64,000 nucleotides of DNA from Flavobacteriales bacterium (GCA_947448135.1 CANFLZ010000009.1:1-64000), one strand, 5' to 3'. Counted from the first letter of the stretch, positions 35,925-45,588 are shown. A program made the numbers and translations. The notes: a model not told the origin generated them from the letters alone.

Positions 35925-35951
35925 AAAAAGGGGCTTTAAAGCCCCTTTTTC
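35925..35951. terminator. Bidirectional intrinsic terminator
   Basis: A perfect palindrome (GGGGCTTT/AAAGCCCC) flanked by A-run and T-run lies between the convergent GldL-motif and carbonic anhydrase genes. Confidence 0.9.
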
Positions 35952-36463
35952 TATTTAAACCAACTCGCGTACTTGATGTAATTATTGGCAATCCGCTGAA
36001 CCTCTCCTTGAAAAAGTTCCGGTGTTAAGTCCTTTACCTTTTTGGCTGGAACACCTGCATATACACTTCCCGATTCGACCACCGTATTTTCCAAAACAAC
36101 AGACCCTGCGGCAATGATGCAATTTTCATGAATCACGCAATTGTCCATCACAATAGCACCCATTCCTATCAGCACATTATCATGTATGGTGCAACCATGA
36201 ACGATGGCGCGGTGTCCGATACTAACATTGTTGCCAATGGTTGTCGGTGCTTTTTGGTACGTACAATGGACAATTGCTCCATCCTGCACATTCACCTTGT
36301 TACCCATTCTGATTTGGTGAACATCTCCACGAACAACTGCTTGAAACCAAACGCTGCATTGATCGCCCATGACAACATCTCCAACAATGGTAGCGTTTTC
36401 AGCAATATAGCAATCCGCTCCCATTTGGGGTGATTTGCCTTCTACGGGTAAAATAAGTGGCAT
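35951..36463 (-). CDS. Gamma carbonic anhydrase-like left-handed beta-helix protein
   Basis: A 170-residue hexapeptide-repeat protein of the gamma carbonic anhydrase family (YrdA/PaaY type). Repeated isoleucine-led turns run through about 15-140, and the metal-ligand pattern is visible: VHCTYQ, then SIGHRAIVHGCTIHD with two further His residues. It binds zinc or iron as a trimer; activity as carbonic anhydrase or thioester hydrolase varies in the family. It follows the DoxX/MauE-thioredoxin gene by 5 nt in one operon. Confidence 0.9.
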   Translation of the reverse strand: MPLILPVEGKSPQMGADCYIAENATIVGDVVMGDQCSVWFQAVVRGDVHQIRMGNKVNVQDGAIVHCTYQKAPTTIGNNVSIGHRAIVHGCTIHDNVLIGMGAIVMDNCVIHENCIIAAGSVVLENTVVESGSVYAGVPAKKVKDLTPELFQGEVQRIANNYIKYASWFK

Positions 36464-36468
36464 TGGAT

Positions 36469-37512
36469 TTATTTTTTCTGTGCAATTGATTTCTTTAACT
36501 CCGCTCCATTAAAGGCGCGCTCGTTGATTCCCATGAACGTCTTGCGAATGTTTCCATTCCACAAGTAATGAACACCGGGAGTTTCTCCATCTTCACCGAT
36601 GATGGTCCAAAAGGTTGGAATATCCAAAACACGGTATGGGAATTTTTTTCCTGCAAATGCAAAGAACTCCGGAATGCGCTCTGCTTCTTCATCCATGAAG
36701 AAAATATAGACGGGAGGGAAGTCTTTTTGTTTTGACATTTGTGCCAACTCTTTGGCGGTCGCTTGGCAATGATCGCAGCCAGGAGCAAAGAAACAAACGA
36801 TGACCTTTCCTTGACTGAGATCGACATTTTTTCCATTGAAATTGGCATACTTGCTAAAGGGAGAAACAACCTTTGCGGGGCCTTCTTCAAGCGGTTTTGC
36901 TTGGGTAGTATCTTTTATTGAAGTTGAAGTGGTAATCGCCGTATTTGTCTCTGTTGGCTCAGTTGGCGTTTGCATTTCTTCCGTTGTTGGTTGTGCCTCT
37001 GTTTCAACTTTAGGAGCAAAGGGGAATCCGGCAAACACAACCAACGAACTCATCGACCAAATCAACAACAACAAGCTAAAGCGATGGGTCATTTCCTTCT
37101 CAGTAGTCATTTTATACAACCACACCAGCAAACCGATTGCTGCCACATTTTTAATAACCGCTTCTAGCGGTGTCATGGGAATTAATTGTCCAAAGCAGCC
37201 ACAGTTGCCATTCATGGCACCATGCTTAACCATTTCAATGGTAAGATGAATACAGAAAACTACCAGCAATCCAATGGTAGAAGGAATAACGATTCTTTTC
37301 AAATAATGTGGCTGCAAGACGGCCACTCCAATCGCCAATTCGACGCCCAAAAGAAGTCGGGCAAAATATGGAGCTGTTGTCCACGAGGCGATTCCCAAAT
37401 CAATCAATTGTTTTTCAAAGGCCCATATGGGAAACATTTTGGCCAAAGCAGAAACGATAAATAGCGCGAAGATGACGAAGCGCAAAATCCATGAAAGGGT
37501 ATTCTTATTCAT
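36469..37512 (-). CDS. MauE/DoxX-like membrane protein fused to a thioredoxin-fold domain (BT_3928-like)
   Basis: A 347-residue protein. The N-terminal half (about 1-160) has four hydrophobic helices of the MauE/DoxX type, including a conserved GNCGCFGQL segment with two Cys after helix 3. A Thr/Glu/Pro-rich linker covers about 175-220, and a thioredoxin-like domain about 220-347 with the active site FFAPGCDHCQA. The layout suggests electron transfer across the membrane to periplasmic disulfides, as MauE does for methylamine dehydrogenase maturation. Related fused proteins occur in Bacteroides (BT_3928). Start ATG 37512; -7 box 26 nt upstream. Confidence 0.84.
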   Translation of the reverse strand: MNKNTLSWILRFVIFALFIVSALAKMFPIWAFEKQLIDLGIASWTTAPYFARLLLGVELAIGVAVLQPHYLKRIVIPSTIGLLVVFCIHLTIEMVKHGAMNGNCGCFGQLIPMTPLEAVIKNVAAIGLLVWLYKMTTEKEMTHRFSLLLLIWSMSSLVVFAGFPFAPKVETEAQPTTEEMQTPTEPTETNTAITTSTSIKDTTQAKPLEEGPAKVVSPFSKYANFNGKNVDLSQGKVIVCFFAPGCDHCQATAKELAQMSKQKDFPPVYIFFMDEEAERIPEFFAFAGKKFPYRVLDIPTFWTIIGEDGETPGVHYLWNGNIRKTFMGINERAFNGAELKKSIAQKK

Positions 37513-37538
37513 TGTGGTAATTTTTTGACCGTGCTTTA

Positions 37539-37546
37539 CAAAACTA
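37539..37546 (-). promoter_or_regulatory. -7 box (TAGTTTTG) for MauE-thioredoxin operon
   Basis: An exact TAnnTTTG match on the minus strand, 26 nt before the ATG at 37512. Confidence 0.55.
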
Positions 37547-37578
37547 ATGCCGAATGGAATATTTGAAGCGGCTTGGAT

Positions 37579-37586
37579 TATTTTTG
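37579..37586 (+). promoter_or_regulatory. -7 box (TATTTTTG) abutting TM2 gene start
   Basis: An exact TAnnTTTG match 4 nt before the ATG at 37591, predicting a leaderless mRNA. It supports ATG 37591 over the in-frame TTG at 37573, which lies upstream of the box. Confidence 0.55.
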
Positions 37587-37590
37587 TTCC

Positions 37591-37980
37591 ATGCGTTCTT
37601 GTTGGAAACCCTTTTACAAAAAAACATTGCTCTTTCTAATTTTGATTTTTATAACAAAATTGGGGTTTTCATCAAGTCCTTACAAAGGGCTTGAACATTG
37701 GGCACATCGCCCTGATAATGCGAGGCGTGTGGCCATTGCTTTGGATTGTACATTGGGCTTTTTTGGGGTTCACAGAATGTATCTGGGCACAGATCCGAAA
37801 GTTCCCGTTTTTTACACGCTGTCGATGGGCGGAGGTGGTTTGTTGTGGTTGGTGGATTTGGGCATTTTGATTGCCCACAAGGATATCGAGCCTTATTTAA
37901 ACAATCCGCACATGTTCATGTGGGCTAAGAAAGATGATGTAACAACAGTACCAGAATCATTGCCTGCGGTTAGCGAGTAA
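37591..37980 (+). CDS. TM2 domain-containing membrane protein
   Basis: A 129-residue protein with a hydrophobic N-terminal segment (signal peptide or helix, about 11-27) and a TM2 domain at about 45-100: two helices separated by a short turn, with DCTLGFFGVHRMYLG and GGGGLLWLVDLGILI. TM2 proteins are widespread; in Bacteroidota many are secreted or inner-membrane proteins of unknown role. The last 24 nt overlap the convergent dinB gene. Confidence 0.85.
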   Translation: MRSCWKPFYKKTLLFLILIFITKLGFSSSPYKGLEHWAHRPDNARRVAIALDCTLGFFGVHRMYLGTDPKVPVFYTLSMGGGGLLWLVDLGILIAHKDIEPYLNNPHMFMWAKKDDVTTVPESLPAVSE

Positions 37981-39177
37981 GATGGGAGGCCCGCCCGCAA
38001 AGGGATTGCCGCTCCCGCCGATGCTTTTCACATTCAATCCAGCAGCACTCATGATGGCTCGGTCACCAAATTTGTTTCTTATCTCATCCAAAGCAGAATA
38101 CAAATCTTGACGTTCATCGGCCTCATCAAACAAATTAATTTGTTGTCCACCACTAACGAGATGGCTAAATTTTAAGCCAATCAAACGAACCAACATTCTT
38201 CGGTCAAATAGGCGATTGAACAAGTCATGCACCGCCGGCATAATCAAATGATCGGATGAAGAGTAAGGAATTCGGCATTGCATGGTGTGGGTCTGAAAAT
38301 CAGAATAGCGAATCTTGACCGTAATACAAGAAGTGAGCTTGTGTCCTTTCCGAAGTTGGTAAGCCAAATTCTCTGTCATCGCCACCAAAATACTTTTCAA
38401 TTTTGCAACATCAATGGTGTCTTTATCAAACGTGCGCTCTGCCGAAATGCTCTTTCTTTCTTGGTAAGCAACAACAGGGGAATTATCTTCTCCATTGGCC
38501 TTCTTCCAAATCATGAGTCCATTCTCGCCCAAAGCAGCGTGCAGTAAATCTGGTTTCATTTCCTGCACAGTACCTATTCGTTGAATCCCCATGTTGCGGA
38601 GAGTTTGATAGGTTTTATCGCCCACCATTGGAATTTTTCTGATGGATAATGGCGATAAAAAGGGACGCTCCGTTCCTTGTTCCACCCACATTTGATTGTT
38701 GGGTTTTGCTTCTCCGGTAGCGACCTTTGAGACTGTTTTGTTGATGGAAAGACCAAAAGAAATCGGGAGCCCTGTCTCCTGAATCACCCGCTGGCGTAGC
38801 TCTGCAGCAAATCGGTAACATCCAAAAAACTTATCCATCCCTGTCAAATCACAGTAAAACTCATCAATGGATGTTTTTTCAAAAACGGGAACGCTGCCTT
38901 GTACAATCTCACTCACCATATCGGAATACTTCATGTAATTGTGGGAGTTTCCGCGAATGATCACCGCCTCCGGACAAAGCTGCTTGGCCAATTTCATGGG
39001 CATCGCTGAATGCACACCAAATGCTCGTGCCTCATAACTGCATGCAGCAACAACACCTCGATCACTGGTACCTCCCACTAAAATGGGTCGCCCATTCAAC
39101 CGACTATCCATCAATCGCTCCACGGACACAAAAAAAGTGTCCATGTCCATGTGCATGATTGATCGATTCTTTTCCAT
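37957..39177 (-). CDS. dinB: DNA polymerase IV (Y family)
   Basis: A 406-residue translesion polymerase. Catalytic residues are in MHMDMDTFFVSVERL and SIDEFYCDLT; the palm is followed by helix-hairpin-helix IRKIPMVGDKTYQTLRNMGI and a little-finger domain. The C-terminus shows RLIGLKFSHL and, further on, INLFD, which resembles the clamp-binding QxxLF motif (QQINLFD). Residues beyond it form a tail of about 45. It bypasses damaged bases with low fidelity. The -7 box is 19 nt upstream; no LexA-type operator was recognised. Confidence 0.95.
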   Translation of the reverse strand: MEKNRSIMHMDMDTFFVSVERLMDSRLNGRPILVGGTSDRGVVAACSYEARAFGVHSAMPMKLAKQLCPEAVIIRGNSHNYMKYSDMVSEIVQGSVPVFEKTSIDEFYCDLTGMDKFFGCYRFAAELRQRVIQETGLPISFGLSINKTVSKVATGEAKPNNQMWVEQGTERPFLSPLSIRKIPMVGDKTYQTLRNMGIQRIGTVQEMKPDLLHAALGENGLMIWKKANGEDNSPVVAYQERKSISAERTFDKDTIDVAKLKSILVAMTENLAYQLRKGHKLTSCITVKIRYSDFQTHTMQCRIPYSSSDHLIMPAVHDLFNRLFDRRMLVRLIGLKFSHLVSGGQQINLFDEADERQDLYSALDEIRNKFGDRAIMSAAGLNVKSIGGSGNPFAGGPPILLANRRQ

Positions 39178-39196
39178 TACCGTTGGCGCTGAGAAA

Positions 39197-39204
39197 CGAA
39201 ATTA
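39197..39204 (-). promoter_or_regulatory. -7 box (TAATTTCG) for dinB
   Basis: A TAnnTTCG match on the minus strand, 19 nt upstream of the dinB ATG. Confidence 0.45.
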
Positions 39205-39352
39205 CAGGGTTTTCAGCGCTTGTATTCCATTGTGAAAAAATTTAAAGATTGTTCATCTCTTTTCACCTGCTTTTGAACTTGGAATAACTTGAAGTAAAAA
39301 TCTTGGCGATTTAAAATCATATTGCACTGTTTTCGGTCAATGATAAAACTTA

Positions 39353-39388
39353 GGGGGATGGATTCAACGGAAGACTCCCCCTTTTTTT
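39353..39388 (+). terminator. Hairpin plus T7 tract, orphan terminator candidate
   Basis: A 6-bp GGGGGA/TCCCCC stem (39353-39358 with 39376-39381), a 17-nt loop that may itself pair (TTC-AACG-GAA), and seven T. No plus-strand gene lies upstream within the 150 or so bases before it, since dinB diverges, so it would end an unseen transcript or attenuate gpsA. Confidence 0.5.
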
Positions 39389-39397
39389 ATTATTGCT

Positions 39398-39405
39398 TAT
39401 CTTCG
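39398..39405 (+). promoter_or_regulatory. -7 box (TATCTTCG) for gpsA
   Basis: A TAnnTTCG match between the orphan terminator and gpsA, 18 nt before its ATG. Confidence 0.45.
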
Positions 39406-39423
39406 CTCTTTAACATTCAAAGC

Positions 39424-40422
39424 ATGAGCGGAAGTTTGAAAATTGGAGTTCTAGGTGGTGGTAGCTGGGCTACAGCCTTGGTTAAATTACTCTGTGGACC
39501 AGAGAGCAAGGTACATTGGTGGATGCGCAATCAAGAGGCGATTGACCACATTCAGCAATTTGGACACAACCCCAACTACATCCAAAGCATTGAATTCAAT
39601 CTCGATCAGCTAGTAATTACTTCCGATCTTCAATCAGTTGTAGACTATTGTGACTACTTGGTAGTAGCCATTCCTTCTGCATTCTTGCACGAAACCATGA
39701 GCCATTACCAACCCAAAGGCCTCGAAAATAAAATCATCTTTTCTGCTGTAAAAGGAATTGTGAACGAGTTCGACGCTATTCCAGCTCGCTACTTCCACAA
39801 GCAATTCAACATTCCTTACGAAAATATTGGAATCATCTGCGGACCTTGTCACGCAGAAGAAGTGGCAATGGAAAAGCTATCTTACTTGACCATCGGCGCA
39901 ATCGACATCAACAAGGCCGAGGTGATGAGCAAAAGACTGGCTTGTCGTTTCATCAAAACAACAACAACCGAAGACGTGTTTGGTGCAGAACTCGCCGCGA
40001 TTCTGAAAAACGTTTATGCCGTTGCATCAGGTATCTGTCACGGTATTGGCTTTGGCGACAACTTTCAAGCAGTGTTGGTTTCCAATGCTATTCGTGAAAT
40101 TGAGCGATTCTTGGATGCCGTACATGAGGTACATCGTGATGTAAAATCTTCTGCCTACTTGGGCGACTTGATGGTTACAGCCTACTCTCCATATTCTCGC
40201 AACAGAACATTTGGAACCATGATTGGAAAAGGGTATAGCGTCAAATGGGCAACAATCGAAATGAATATGGTTGCTGAGGGTTACTACGCCACCAAAGGAA
40301 TTCATGCCATCAATCAAAAATTCAACGTGGACATGCCCATTGCTGATGCCGTTTATCGCATCTTATATGAAAAGGCTGCTCCCGCTATGGAGATGCGCAA
40401 ATTGACCGATTTGTTAAACTAA
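39424..40422 (+). CDS. gpsA: Glycerol-3-phosphate dehydrogenase [NAD(P)+]
   Basis: A 332-residue GpsA. The NAD-binding motif GVLGGGSWATALVKLL follows the start; further landmarks are PSAFLHE, SAVKGI, CGPCHAEEVA (the usual GPSxAxE), the catalytic Lys in AILKNVYAVASGICHG and GDLMVTAYSPYSRNRTFG. It reduces dihydroxyacetone phosphate to glycerol-3-phosphate for phospholipids. The frame is open further upstream, but ATG 39424 starts the conserved sequence and lies after the promoter box. The giant surface protein gene follows after 10 nt. Confidence 0.95.
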   Translation: MSGSLKIGVLGGGSWATALVKLLCGPESKVHWWMRNQEAIDHIQQFGHNPNYIQSIEFNLDQLVITSDLQSVVDYCDYLVVAIPSAFLHETMSHYQPKGLENKIIFSAVKGIVNEFDAIPARYFHKQFNIPYENIGIICGPCHAEEVAMEKLSYLTIGAIDINKAEVMSKRLACRFIKTTTTEDVFGAELAAILKNVYAVASGICHGIGFGDNFQAVLVSNAIREIERFLDAVHEVHRDVKSSAYLGDLMVTAYSPYSRNRTFGTMIGKGYSVKWATIEMNMVAEGYYATKGIHAINQKFNVDMPIADAVYRILYEKAAPAMEMRKLTDLLN

Positions 40423-40432
40423 TTCGATCATC

Positions 40433-43400
40433 ATGCAAAGGGCAACCTATTCCACTCTAAATGGTCTTGGAGTTGGGATGCGCTGGGCTATCTTAACCTT
40501 CTTCTATTTTTTGATTGCTCCACTGTGGAGTCAATTCAATATTGTACCCAACAATGGACAATGGCCCTCAGAGGTTCGGGTGATGACGGAAGTCCCTGGA
40601 GGACGTGTTTGGTGCAATAAGGACGGTTTGCGGTTTGAGCTTTACAATTCTGCGTTTTTCCAATCACTTCACCCCGGAAATGACGCTTCCAACGCCATGG
40701 GGCAGGTCTTTGATTGCAAATGGAAAAACACGTTGCCCGCTGCTCAATGGCGTGGTGAAAAACACAAGAATTTCTATCACCAATATTTTCTCGGATCACA
40801 AAAAGGAAAATCGCTGATCTACGAATCAGGAACCCTTCAAAATGTATATCCAGGAATCGATGTGCACTGGGGATCGACCAGCAACCACCTCAAATATGAT
40901 TGGATCATTCAACCCCATATCCAACCTGAAATCATTCTATCAGAATGGGAGAATAATGTGGAGATTCAATTGGTCGATGGTGACCTTATTATTCGATCTA
41001 AAACGGGCACCCTCATCGAAAAAAAACCCTATGCCTACCAATGGGTGAATGGAAAAATCAAAACCATTGAGTGTGCGTATCATTTGGTGGATCATACCGT
41101 TTCGTTTGAACTGGGGACTTATGATCACAATCTCGAACTGGTGATCGACCCTGAGATTATTTTCTCCACATACATCGGATCAACGTCTTCAACTTTTGGA
41201 TTCACTGCCACCAATGATAATGCGGGAAATTTGGTTAGTGGCGCCACTGTATTTGGTCAAAACTACCCCCTTACAGCCAATGCATTTTCAGCCAACTTCA
41301 ATACCACCGCTGGCAATCTTTATGACATTGCTATTTCCAAATTTAGCGCTGATGGTACCTCGCTTCTTTATTCCACTTTTATTGGTGGTGAAGCACAAGA
41401 AACGCCACACAGTATTGTTGTAGACAACAATGACAACATATACATCATGGGAGTAACCGGTAGTGCTAATTTTCCCGTACAGACCGGTGGATACGACCTT
41501 TCATTTAGCTCAGGAACTTCCCTGAACATGAATACTTTCTTCTATGGCACACACCCCCATGGCGCTGATATTTTCGTAGCCAAATTGGACAATGCAGGAG
41601 GGCTTTCCAGTTGTACTTATTTCGGAAATGATGAACAAGACGGGCTCAATTACGCCACCGGATTATTTTACAATTATGGCGACGCTTTTCGTGGTGAAAT
41701 CAACATTCATCCCAACGGAAATATTTTTATTGCCACCACTACCCGAGGCAATTTTCCGACGACTCCCAATGCGGTTCAGGGAACATTTGGCGGAGGATCT
41801 TCTGACGGGGCATTGTTTGTTCTTTCTCCCAACCTCAACAATCTCATTTACTCCACCTATGTAGGCGGTGCGGGTGATGACGCTTGCTATGCGGTTCAAT
41901 TCGACAATGCGGGACAGTTGCTGATTTGTGGCGGTACCAAAAGCACCAACTTCCCCATCCCAAGCAATGGATTTGACAACAATTTCAACGGAACATTGGA
42001 TGGATTCGTGCTTAAACTCAATCCCACTAATTTCAATATCATAGGGGGGACCTACATTGGAACCGCTGATTTTGATCAAGCTTTTTTTGTTCAATGTGAC
42101 AACAGCAACAATGTCTTTGTGATGGGTCAAACCAACGGTAGTATGCCGATCACAGCGGGATGTTACGGCCAGAATAACAGTGGATTATTCGTTCAGAAAT
42201 ACAACCCCGCACTTACCAACCAAATCTGGAATACCACCATCGGAACAGGAAGCGGCGAGGTAGATGTTTCTCCTACGGCCTTTCTGGTGAGCGATTGCGA
42301 ACAAATATATTTGAGTGGTTGGGGAGGTGGAGTGAACCACTATTGTGGGGGCGCTCCTTACGGTTGTTTGGCTACCGCCAGCACGACCAATGGACTTCCC
42401 ATCACTGCTGATGCCAGTCAATCAACTACGGATGGTAGTGATTTCTATTTGTGTGTTTTGTCTCCTAATGCAACGAGCTTGGTTTATGGATCATACTACG
42501 GAGGCAATGTTTCTTCAGAACACGTAGATGGTGGAACTTCTCGATTCAGTAAAAATGGTTTTGTCTACCAAGCTGTTTGCGCCGGATGCCAAGCCAATGA
42601 CGACTTTCCCACTTCTCCCAGTGCTTACAGCACCATCAATCCTAGCAACGGCTGCAACATCGCGGTTTTTAAATTATCCTTGAGCCCCATCTATGCTGAT
42701 GCTTTGGTGGATGCGCCAGGTGCAATTTGTCCCAACCAAAATATTGGACTTCAAAACCTATCAACTGGCGCTACCATTTTTGAATGGAACTTTGGTGATG
42801 GTCAAACATCCACTGATTTCGAGCCGCAGCACGCCTATGACAATCCTGGAAATTATACAATTCAATTGATTGCGTCGGATGCTGTTCTTTGCTTGTTGGG
42901 TGACACGATTTCTATTCCGATCACCGTTTCTCCCAATCCCGAGATAAACATCGATCCCATCAATCCTTATTGCGAAGGAGACTCTACCATTGTCACTGCC
43001 ACTACCAATGGGTCCATTCTTTGGTCGCCTACTTCCATTATTCAAAACTCCACTTCCCTCAACGCCTGGGCTATTCATGACACCAGTACTTGGGTATATG
43101 CCGCCAATACCAATACTTGCGGAACAGCCATCGATAGTGCGTGGATGGAAGTATGGCCCATCAATATTCAAATGATGGATGATGCCAGCATTTGTTTGGG
43201 CGAATCCATCGTGCTCAATGTCAGTGGTGGAGATCAATACACATGGAACAATGATCCAACTTTGAGCGATATCCATATCGGTCAGCCAACCGCAACGCCC
43301 ATCACCACCACTACATACAGCGTAGATGTGATAACGATGGATGGATGCCCTTATCTGGATTCTGTTGTTATTTCAGTTTTTGATGAATTGCCTGGGCTTA

Positions 43401-44338
43401 CTCCTCATCCTGATATCCATGTCTGTTGGGGAATTCCAACTTCTGTATCTGCAGAAATAGCCAACACCTATCAATGGCAACCCGTTGCTTTTTTTGACAA
43501 CGCCAATGCAGCAACGCCATTTGTCACATTACAAAACGACACCTACATTTCCGTTCAGATGACCAACGGTTGTGGCACTGGAAACAGCAGTTTCTGGGCC
43601 TTTGTCGAACAACCCAACGTTGCGCTGATTTGTCCCGATCAAGTCTGTACCCTGGATTCTATTCTCGTCAGCGCCTCTGGAGCACTATCCTATCAATGGT
43701 TTCCAGACAATTGGTTGGTAGACACCATTTCCAATACCGCCATCATTGCCCCACTTTCTTCTGACACTGTGGTGGTAATCGGAACAGATGCATTTGGTTG
43801 CCGTGATAGCGCCAATCATGCCATTACTTTACTGCCTCTTCCTTTCATCAATCTTCCCGACTCTGTTTATTTCGAATACCCTGAAGCCGCTGAAATCAAA
43901 CCAGAAACCAATATTCTGGAAGGTCAATGGTGGCCAACCGATTTTGTACTTTGTGACACTTGTGCTTTCACGCTTATTGCTCCAACTTATCCAACCGAAT
44001 ACCATTTTACCATTGCAGACAATGCTGGATGCGGAGCATCAGATAGCATCAAAGTAATCCCAATTTATCCATTTTGGGTCCCCAATACTTTTACTGCCAA
44101 CCAAGACGGTACGAACGATGGTTTCAAGGTCGTCAGCTTTTTCCTACTTCCTTTCTTTCACCTTCAAATCTTTGATCGCTGGGGGGCGCTGGTCTTCGAA
44201 ACCACGGACCCCAATCGTGGATGGGACGGGAGCTTCAATGGGTATTACGTTCCGCAGGATATCTACACTTGGCAATTGAAATTTGTTCTCCCTTCAGGAG
44301 AACAGAAGCATCGAGGACACGTTACAATTCTTCGTTGA
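40433..44338 (+). CDS. Giant surface protein: SBBP repeats, PKD domain, gliding-type (type B) C-terminal domain
   Basis: A 1301-residue secreted protein. The signal peptide precedes SQFNIVPNNGQWP, which opens an N-terminal beta domain (about 30-240) common in SBBP-repeat proteins. SBBP/beta-propeller-like repeats at about 245-750 recur as YSTFIGG, CTYFGNDEQDG and STYVGGAGDDACYAV. A PKD domain at about 774-830 has FEWNFGDGQTSTDFEPQHAY, followed by Ig-like repeats with paired Cys. The last 85 residues form the gliding motility-associated C-terminal domain (VPNTFTANQDGTNDGFKVVS, IFDRWGALVFET, WDGSFNGYYVPQDIYTW), a type B signal for the type IX system. Likely a surface adhesin or motility-associated protein. 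ATG 40478 is an alternative start. Confidence 0.87.
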   Translation: MQRATYSTLNGLGVGMRWAILTFFYFLIAPLWSQFNIVPNNGQWPSEVRVMTEVPGGRVWCNKDGLRFELYNSAFFQSLHPGNDASNAMGQVFDCKWKNTLPAAQWRGEKHKNFYHQYFLGSQKGKSLIYESGTLQNVYPGIDVHWGSTSNHLKYDWIIQPHIQPEIILSEWENNVEIQLVDGDLIIRSKTGTLIEKKPYAYQWVNGKIKTIECAYHLVDHTVSFELGTYDHNLELVIDPEIIFSTYIGSTSSTFGFTATNDNAGNLVSGATVFGQNYPLTANAFSANFNTTAGNLYDIAISKFSADGTSLLYSTFIGGEAQETPHSIVVDNNDNIYIMGVTGSANFPVQTGGYDLSFSSGTSLNMNTFFYGTHPHGADIFVAKLDNAGGLSSCTYFGNDEQDGLNYATGLFYNYGDAFRGEINIHPNGNIFIATTTRGNFPTTPNAVQGTFGGGSSDGALFVLSPNLNNLIYSTYVGGAGDDACYAVQFDNAGQLLICGGTKSTNFPIPSNGFDNNFNGTLDGFVLKLNPTNFNIIGGTYIGTADFDQAFFVQCDNSNNVFVMGQTNGSMPITAGCYGQNNSGLFVQKYNPALTNQIWNTTIGTGSGEVDVSPTAFLVSDCEQIYLSGWGGGVNHYCGGAPYGCLATASTTNGLPITADASQSTTDGSDFYLCVLSPNATSLVYGSYYGGNVSSEHVDGGTSRFSKNGFVYQAVCAGCQANDDFPTSPSAYSTINPSNGCNIAVFKLSLSPIYADALVDAPGAICPNQNIGLQNLSTGATIFEWNFGDGQTSTDFEPQHAYDNPGNYTIQLIASDAVLCLLGDTISIPITVSPNPEINIDPINPYCEGDSTIVTATTNGSILWSPTSIIQNSTSLNAWAIHDTSTWVYAANTNTCGTAIDSAWMEVWPINIQMMDDASICLGESIVLNVSGGDQYTWNNDPTLSDIHIGQPTATPITTTTYSVDVITMDGCPYLDSVVISVFDELPGLTPHPDIHVCWGIPTSVSAEIANTYQWQPVAFFDNANAATPFVTLQNDTYISVQMTNGCGTGNSSFWAFVEQPNVALICPDQVCTLDSILVSASGALSYQWFPDNWLVDTISNTAIIAPLSSDTVVVIGTDAFGCRDSANHAITLLPLPFINLPDSVYFEYPEAAEIKPETNILEGQWWPTDFVLCDTCAFTLIAPTYPTEYHFTIADNAGCGASDSIKVIPIYPFWVPNTFTANQDGTNDGFKVVSFFLLPFFHLQIFDRWGALVFETTDPNRGWDGSFNGYYVPQDIYTWQLKFVLPSGEQKHRGHVTILR

Positions 44339-44344
44339 TTGTTT

Positions 44345-44352
44345 TACATTTG
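44345..44352 (+). promoter_or_regulatory. -7 box (TACATTTG) for enoyl-CoA hydratase
   Basis: An exact TAnnTTTG match 18 nt before the ATG at 44371, just after the stop of the surface protein gene. Confidence 0.55.
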
Positions 44353-44370
44353 CCGTCATAAATTAAAACC

Positions 44371-45153
44371 ATGGCCTACTCTTTTATTTCACTCGACCAA
44401 CAAGATGCAGTTCTTGTTTTGACCATCCAACGTCCTGATCAATTGAATGCTTTGAACAAAGCCACCATCGAAGAATTGAATCACGCTTTGAACGAAGCGG
44501 ATAACAACTCTTCCGTGCGCTGTGTCATCATCACGGGTTCAGGAACCAAGGCTTTTGTTGCAGGTGCAGATATCAAAGAGTTTGCAGGTTTTTCTGTAGA
44601 ACAAGGCGAAGCCTTAAGTCGTGATGGACACAATTTGTTGTTCAACCGCGTAGAGAACATGAGCAAGCCTGTCATCGCTGCGGTAAACGGATTTGCATTA
44701 GGAGGAGGATTGGAGTTGGCCATGAGCTGCCATTTCCGCTATGCTTCTGAAAATGCCAAATTGGGATTGCCTGAAGTTACTTTGGGTGTCATTCCTGGAT
44801 ATGGTGGAACGCAACGCTTGGCGCAATTGGTGGGCAAAGGAAAAGCAATGGAGATGATCACGTCCGCGCAAATGATTGGCGCTACAGAAGCCAAAGAATG
44901 GGGATTGGTGAATCAAGTGGTTCCTCAAGAGGAGTTGTTGAATGCTTGCATGACCATCGCGCAAAAAATCGCTAGCAATTCTCCTAGAGCGATTTCCGCT
45001 GCATTGCGGTCTGTATTGTCCGGCTATGCTTATGCTGAAACCGGATTGAATACTGAAATCAAAGAATTTGGTGAGTGCTTTGGTACTGCAGATTTCAAAG
45101 AAGGAACAACAGCCTTCATGGAAAAAAGAAAACCTACTTTCGAAGGAAAATGA
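44371..45153 (+). CDS. Enoyl-CoA hydratase/isomerase family protein
   Basis: A 260-residue crotonase. The oxyanion-hole segments [13 protein letters not shown] and [15 protein letters not shown] are intact, and both hydratase glutamates are in place ([10 protein letters not shown] and [20 protein letters not shown]). It matches the short-chain enoyl-CoA hydratase (crotonase/PaaF/Crt) type, acting in fatty acid or amino acid breakdown. It overlaps dut by 4 nt (ATGA), an unusual functional pairing. Confidence 0.93.
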   Translation: MAYSFISLDQQDAVLVLTIQRPDQLNALNKATIEELNHALNEADNNSSVRCVIITGSGTKAFVAGADIKEFAGFSVEQGEALSRDGHNLLFNRVENMSKPVIAAVNGFALGGGLELAMSCHFRYASENAKLGLPEVTLGVIPGYGGTQRLAQLVGKGKAMEMITSAQMIGATEAKEWGLVNQVVPQEELLNACMTIAQKIASNSPRAISAALRSVLSGYAYAETGLNTEIKEFGECFGTADFKEGTTAFMEKRKPTFEGK

Positions 45154-45587
45154 TTGAGGTAGCCATCGTCAATCAATCGGCATTTGATCTTCCTGCTTAT
45201 GCCACAGAAGGCGCTGCCGGATTGGATATTCGCGCCAATATCACAGAACCGATTGTACTTGCTCCATTGGAAAGACAGTTGATTCCAACTGGACTTTTTG
45301 TCGCTATTCCAATGGGATATGAAATTCAGATTCGTCCCAGAAGCGGATTGGCTTTCAAGCACGGCATCACGGTGCTCAACACCCCTGGTACCATTGACGC
45401 GGATTATCGCGGCGAGATTAAAGTTTTGTTGGTCAATATCAGCAACTCCTCATTCACCATAGAGCCAGGAGAACGCGTGGCGCAAATGGTTTTGGCCAAG
45501 CATGAAGTATTGTCTTGGAAAACAACACAAGAACTTCCTTCCACCGAACGTGGTGCTGGCGGTTTTGGAAGTACCGGTGTAAAATAA
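45150..45587 (+). CDS. dut: dUTP diphosphatase
   Basis: A 145-residue trimeric dUTPase with all five motifs: GAAGLDIRA (motif 1), [12 protein letters not shown] (2), [16 protein letters not shown] (3), [12 protein letters not shown] (4) and [11 protein letters not shown] (5, the P-loop-like tail that closes the active site). It hydrolyses dUTP to dUMP, protecting DNA and feeding thymidylate synthesis. The ATG at 45150 overlaps the stop of the crotonase gene, implying coupled translation. The stop is one base from the convergent trpS stop. Confidence 0.97.
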   Translation: MIEVAIVNQSAFDLPAYATEGAAGLDIRANITEPIVLAPLERQLIPTGLFVAIPMGYEIQIRPRSGLAFKHGITVLNTPGTIDADYRGEIKVLLVNISNSSFTIEPGERVAQMVLAKHEVLSWKTTQELPSTERGAGGFGSTGVK

Positions 45588-45588
45588 A

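Noticed and set aside
39205-39352. 6S or SRP RNA in the dinB-gpsA gap
   Set aside because: No long imperfect hairpin with a central bubble (6S) or SRP tetraloop helix was seen; only the terminal hairpin is supported.
41663-42130. 155-residue minus-strand open frame inside the giant surface protein gene
   Set aside because: Shadow of a low-complexity repeat region; no start context or recognisable domain.
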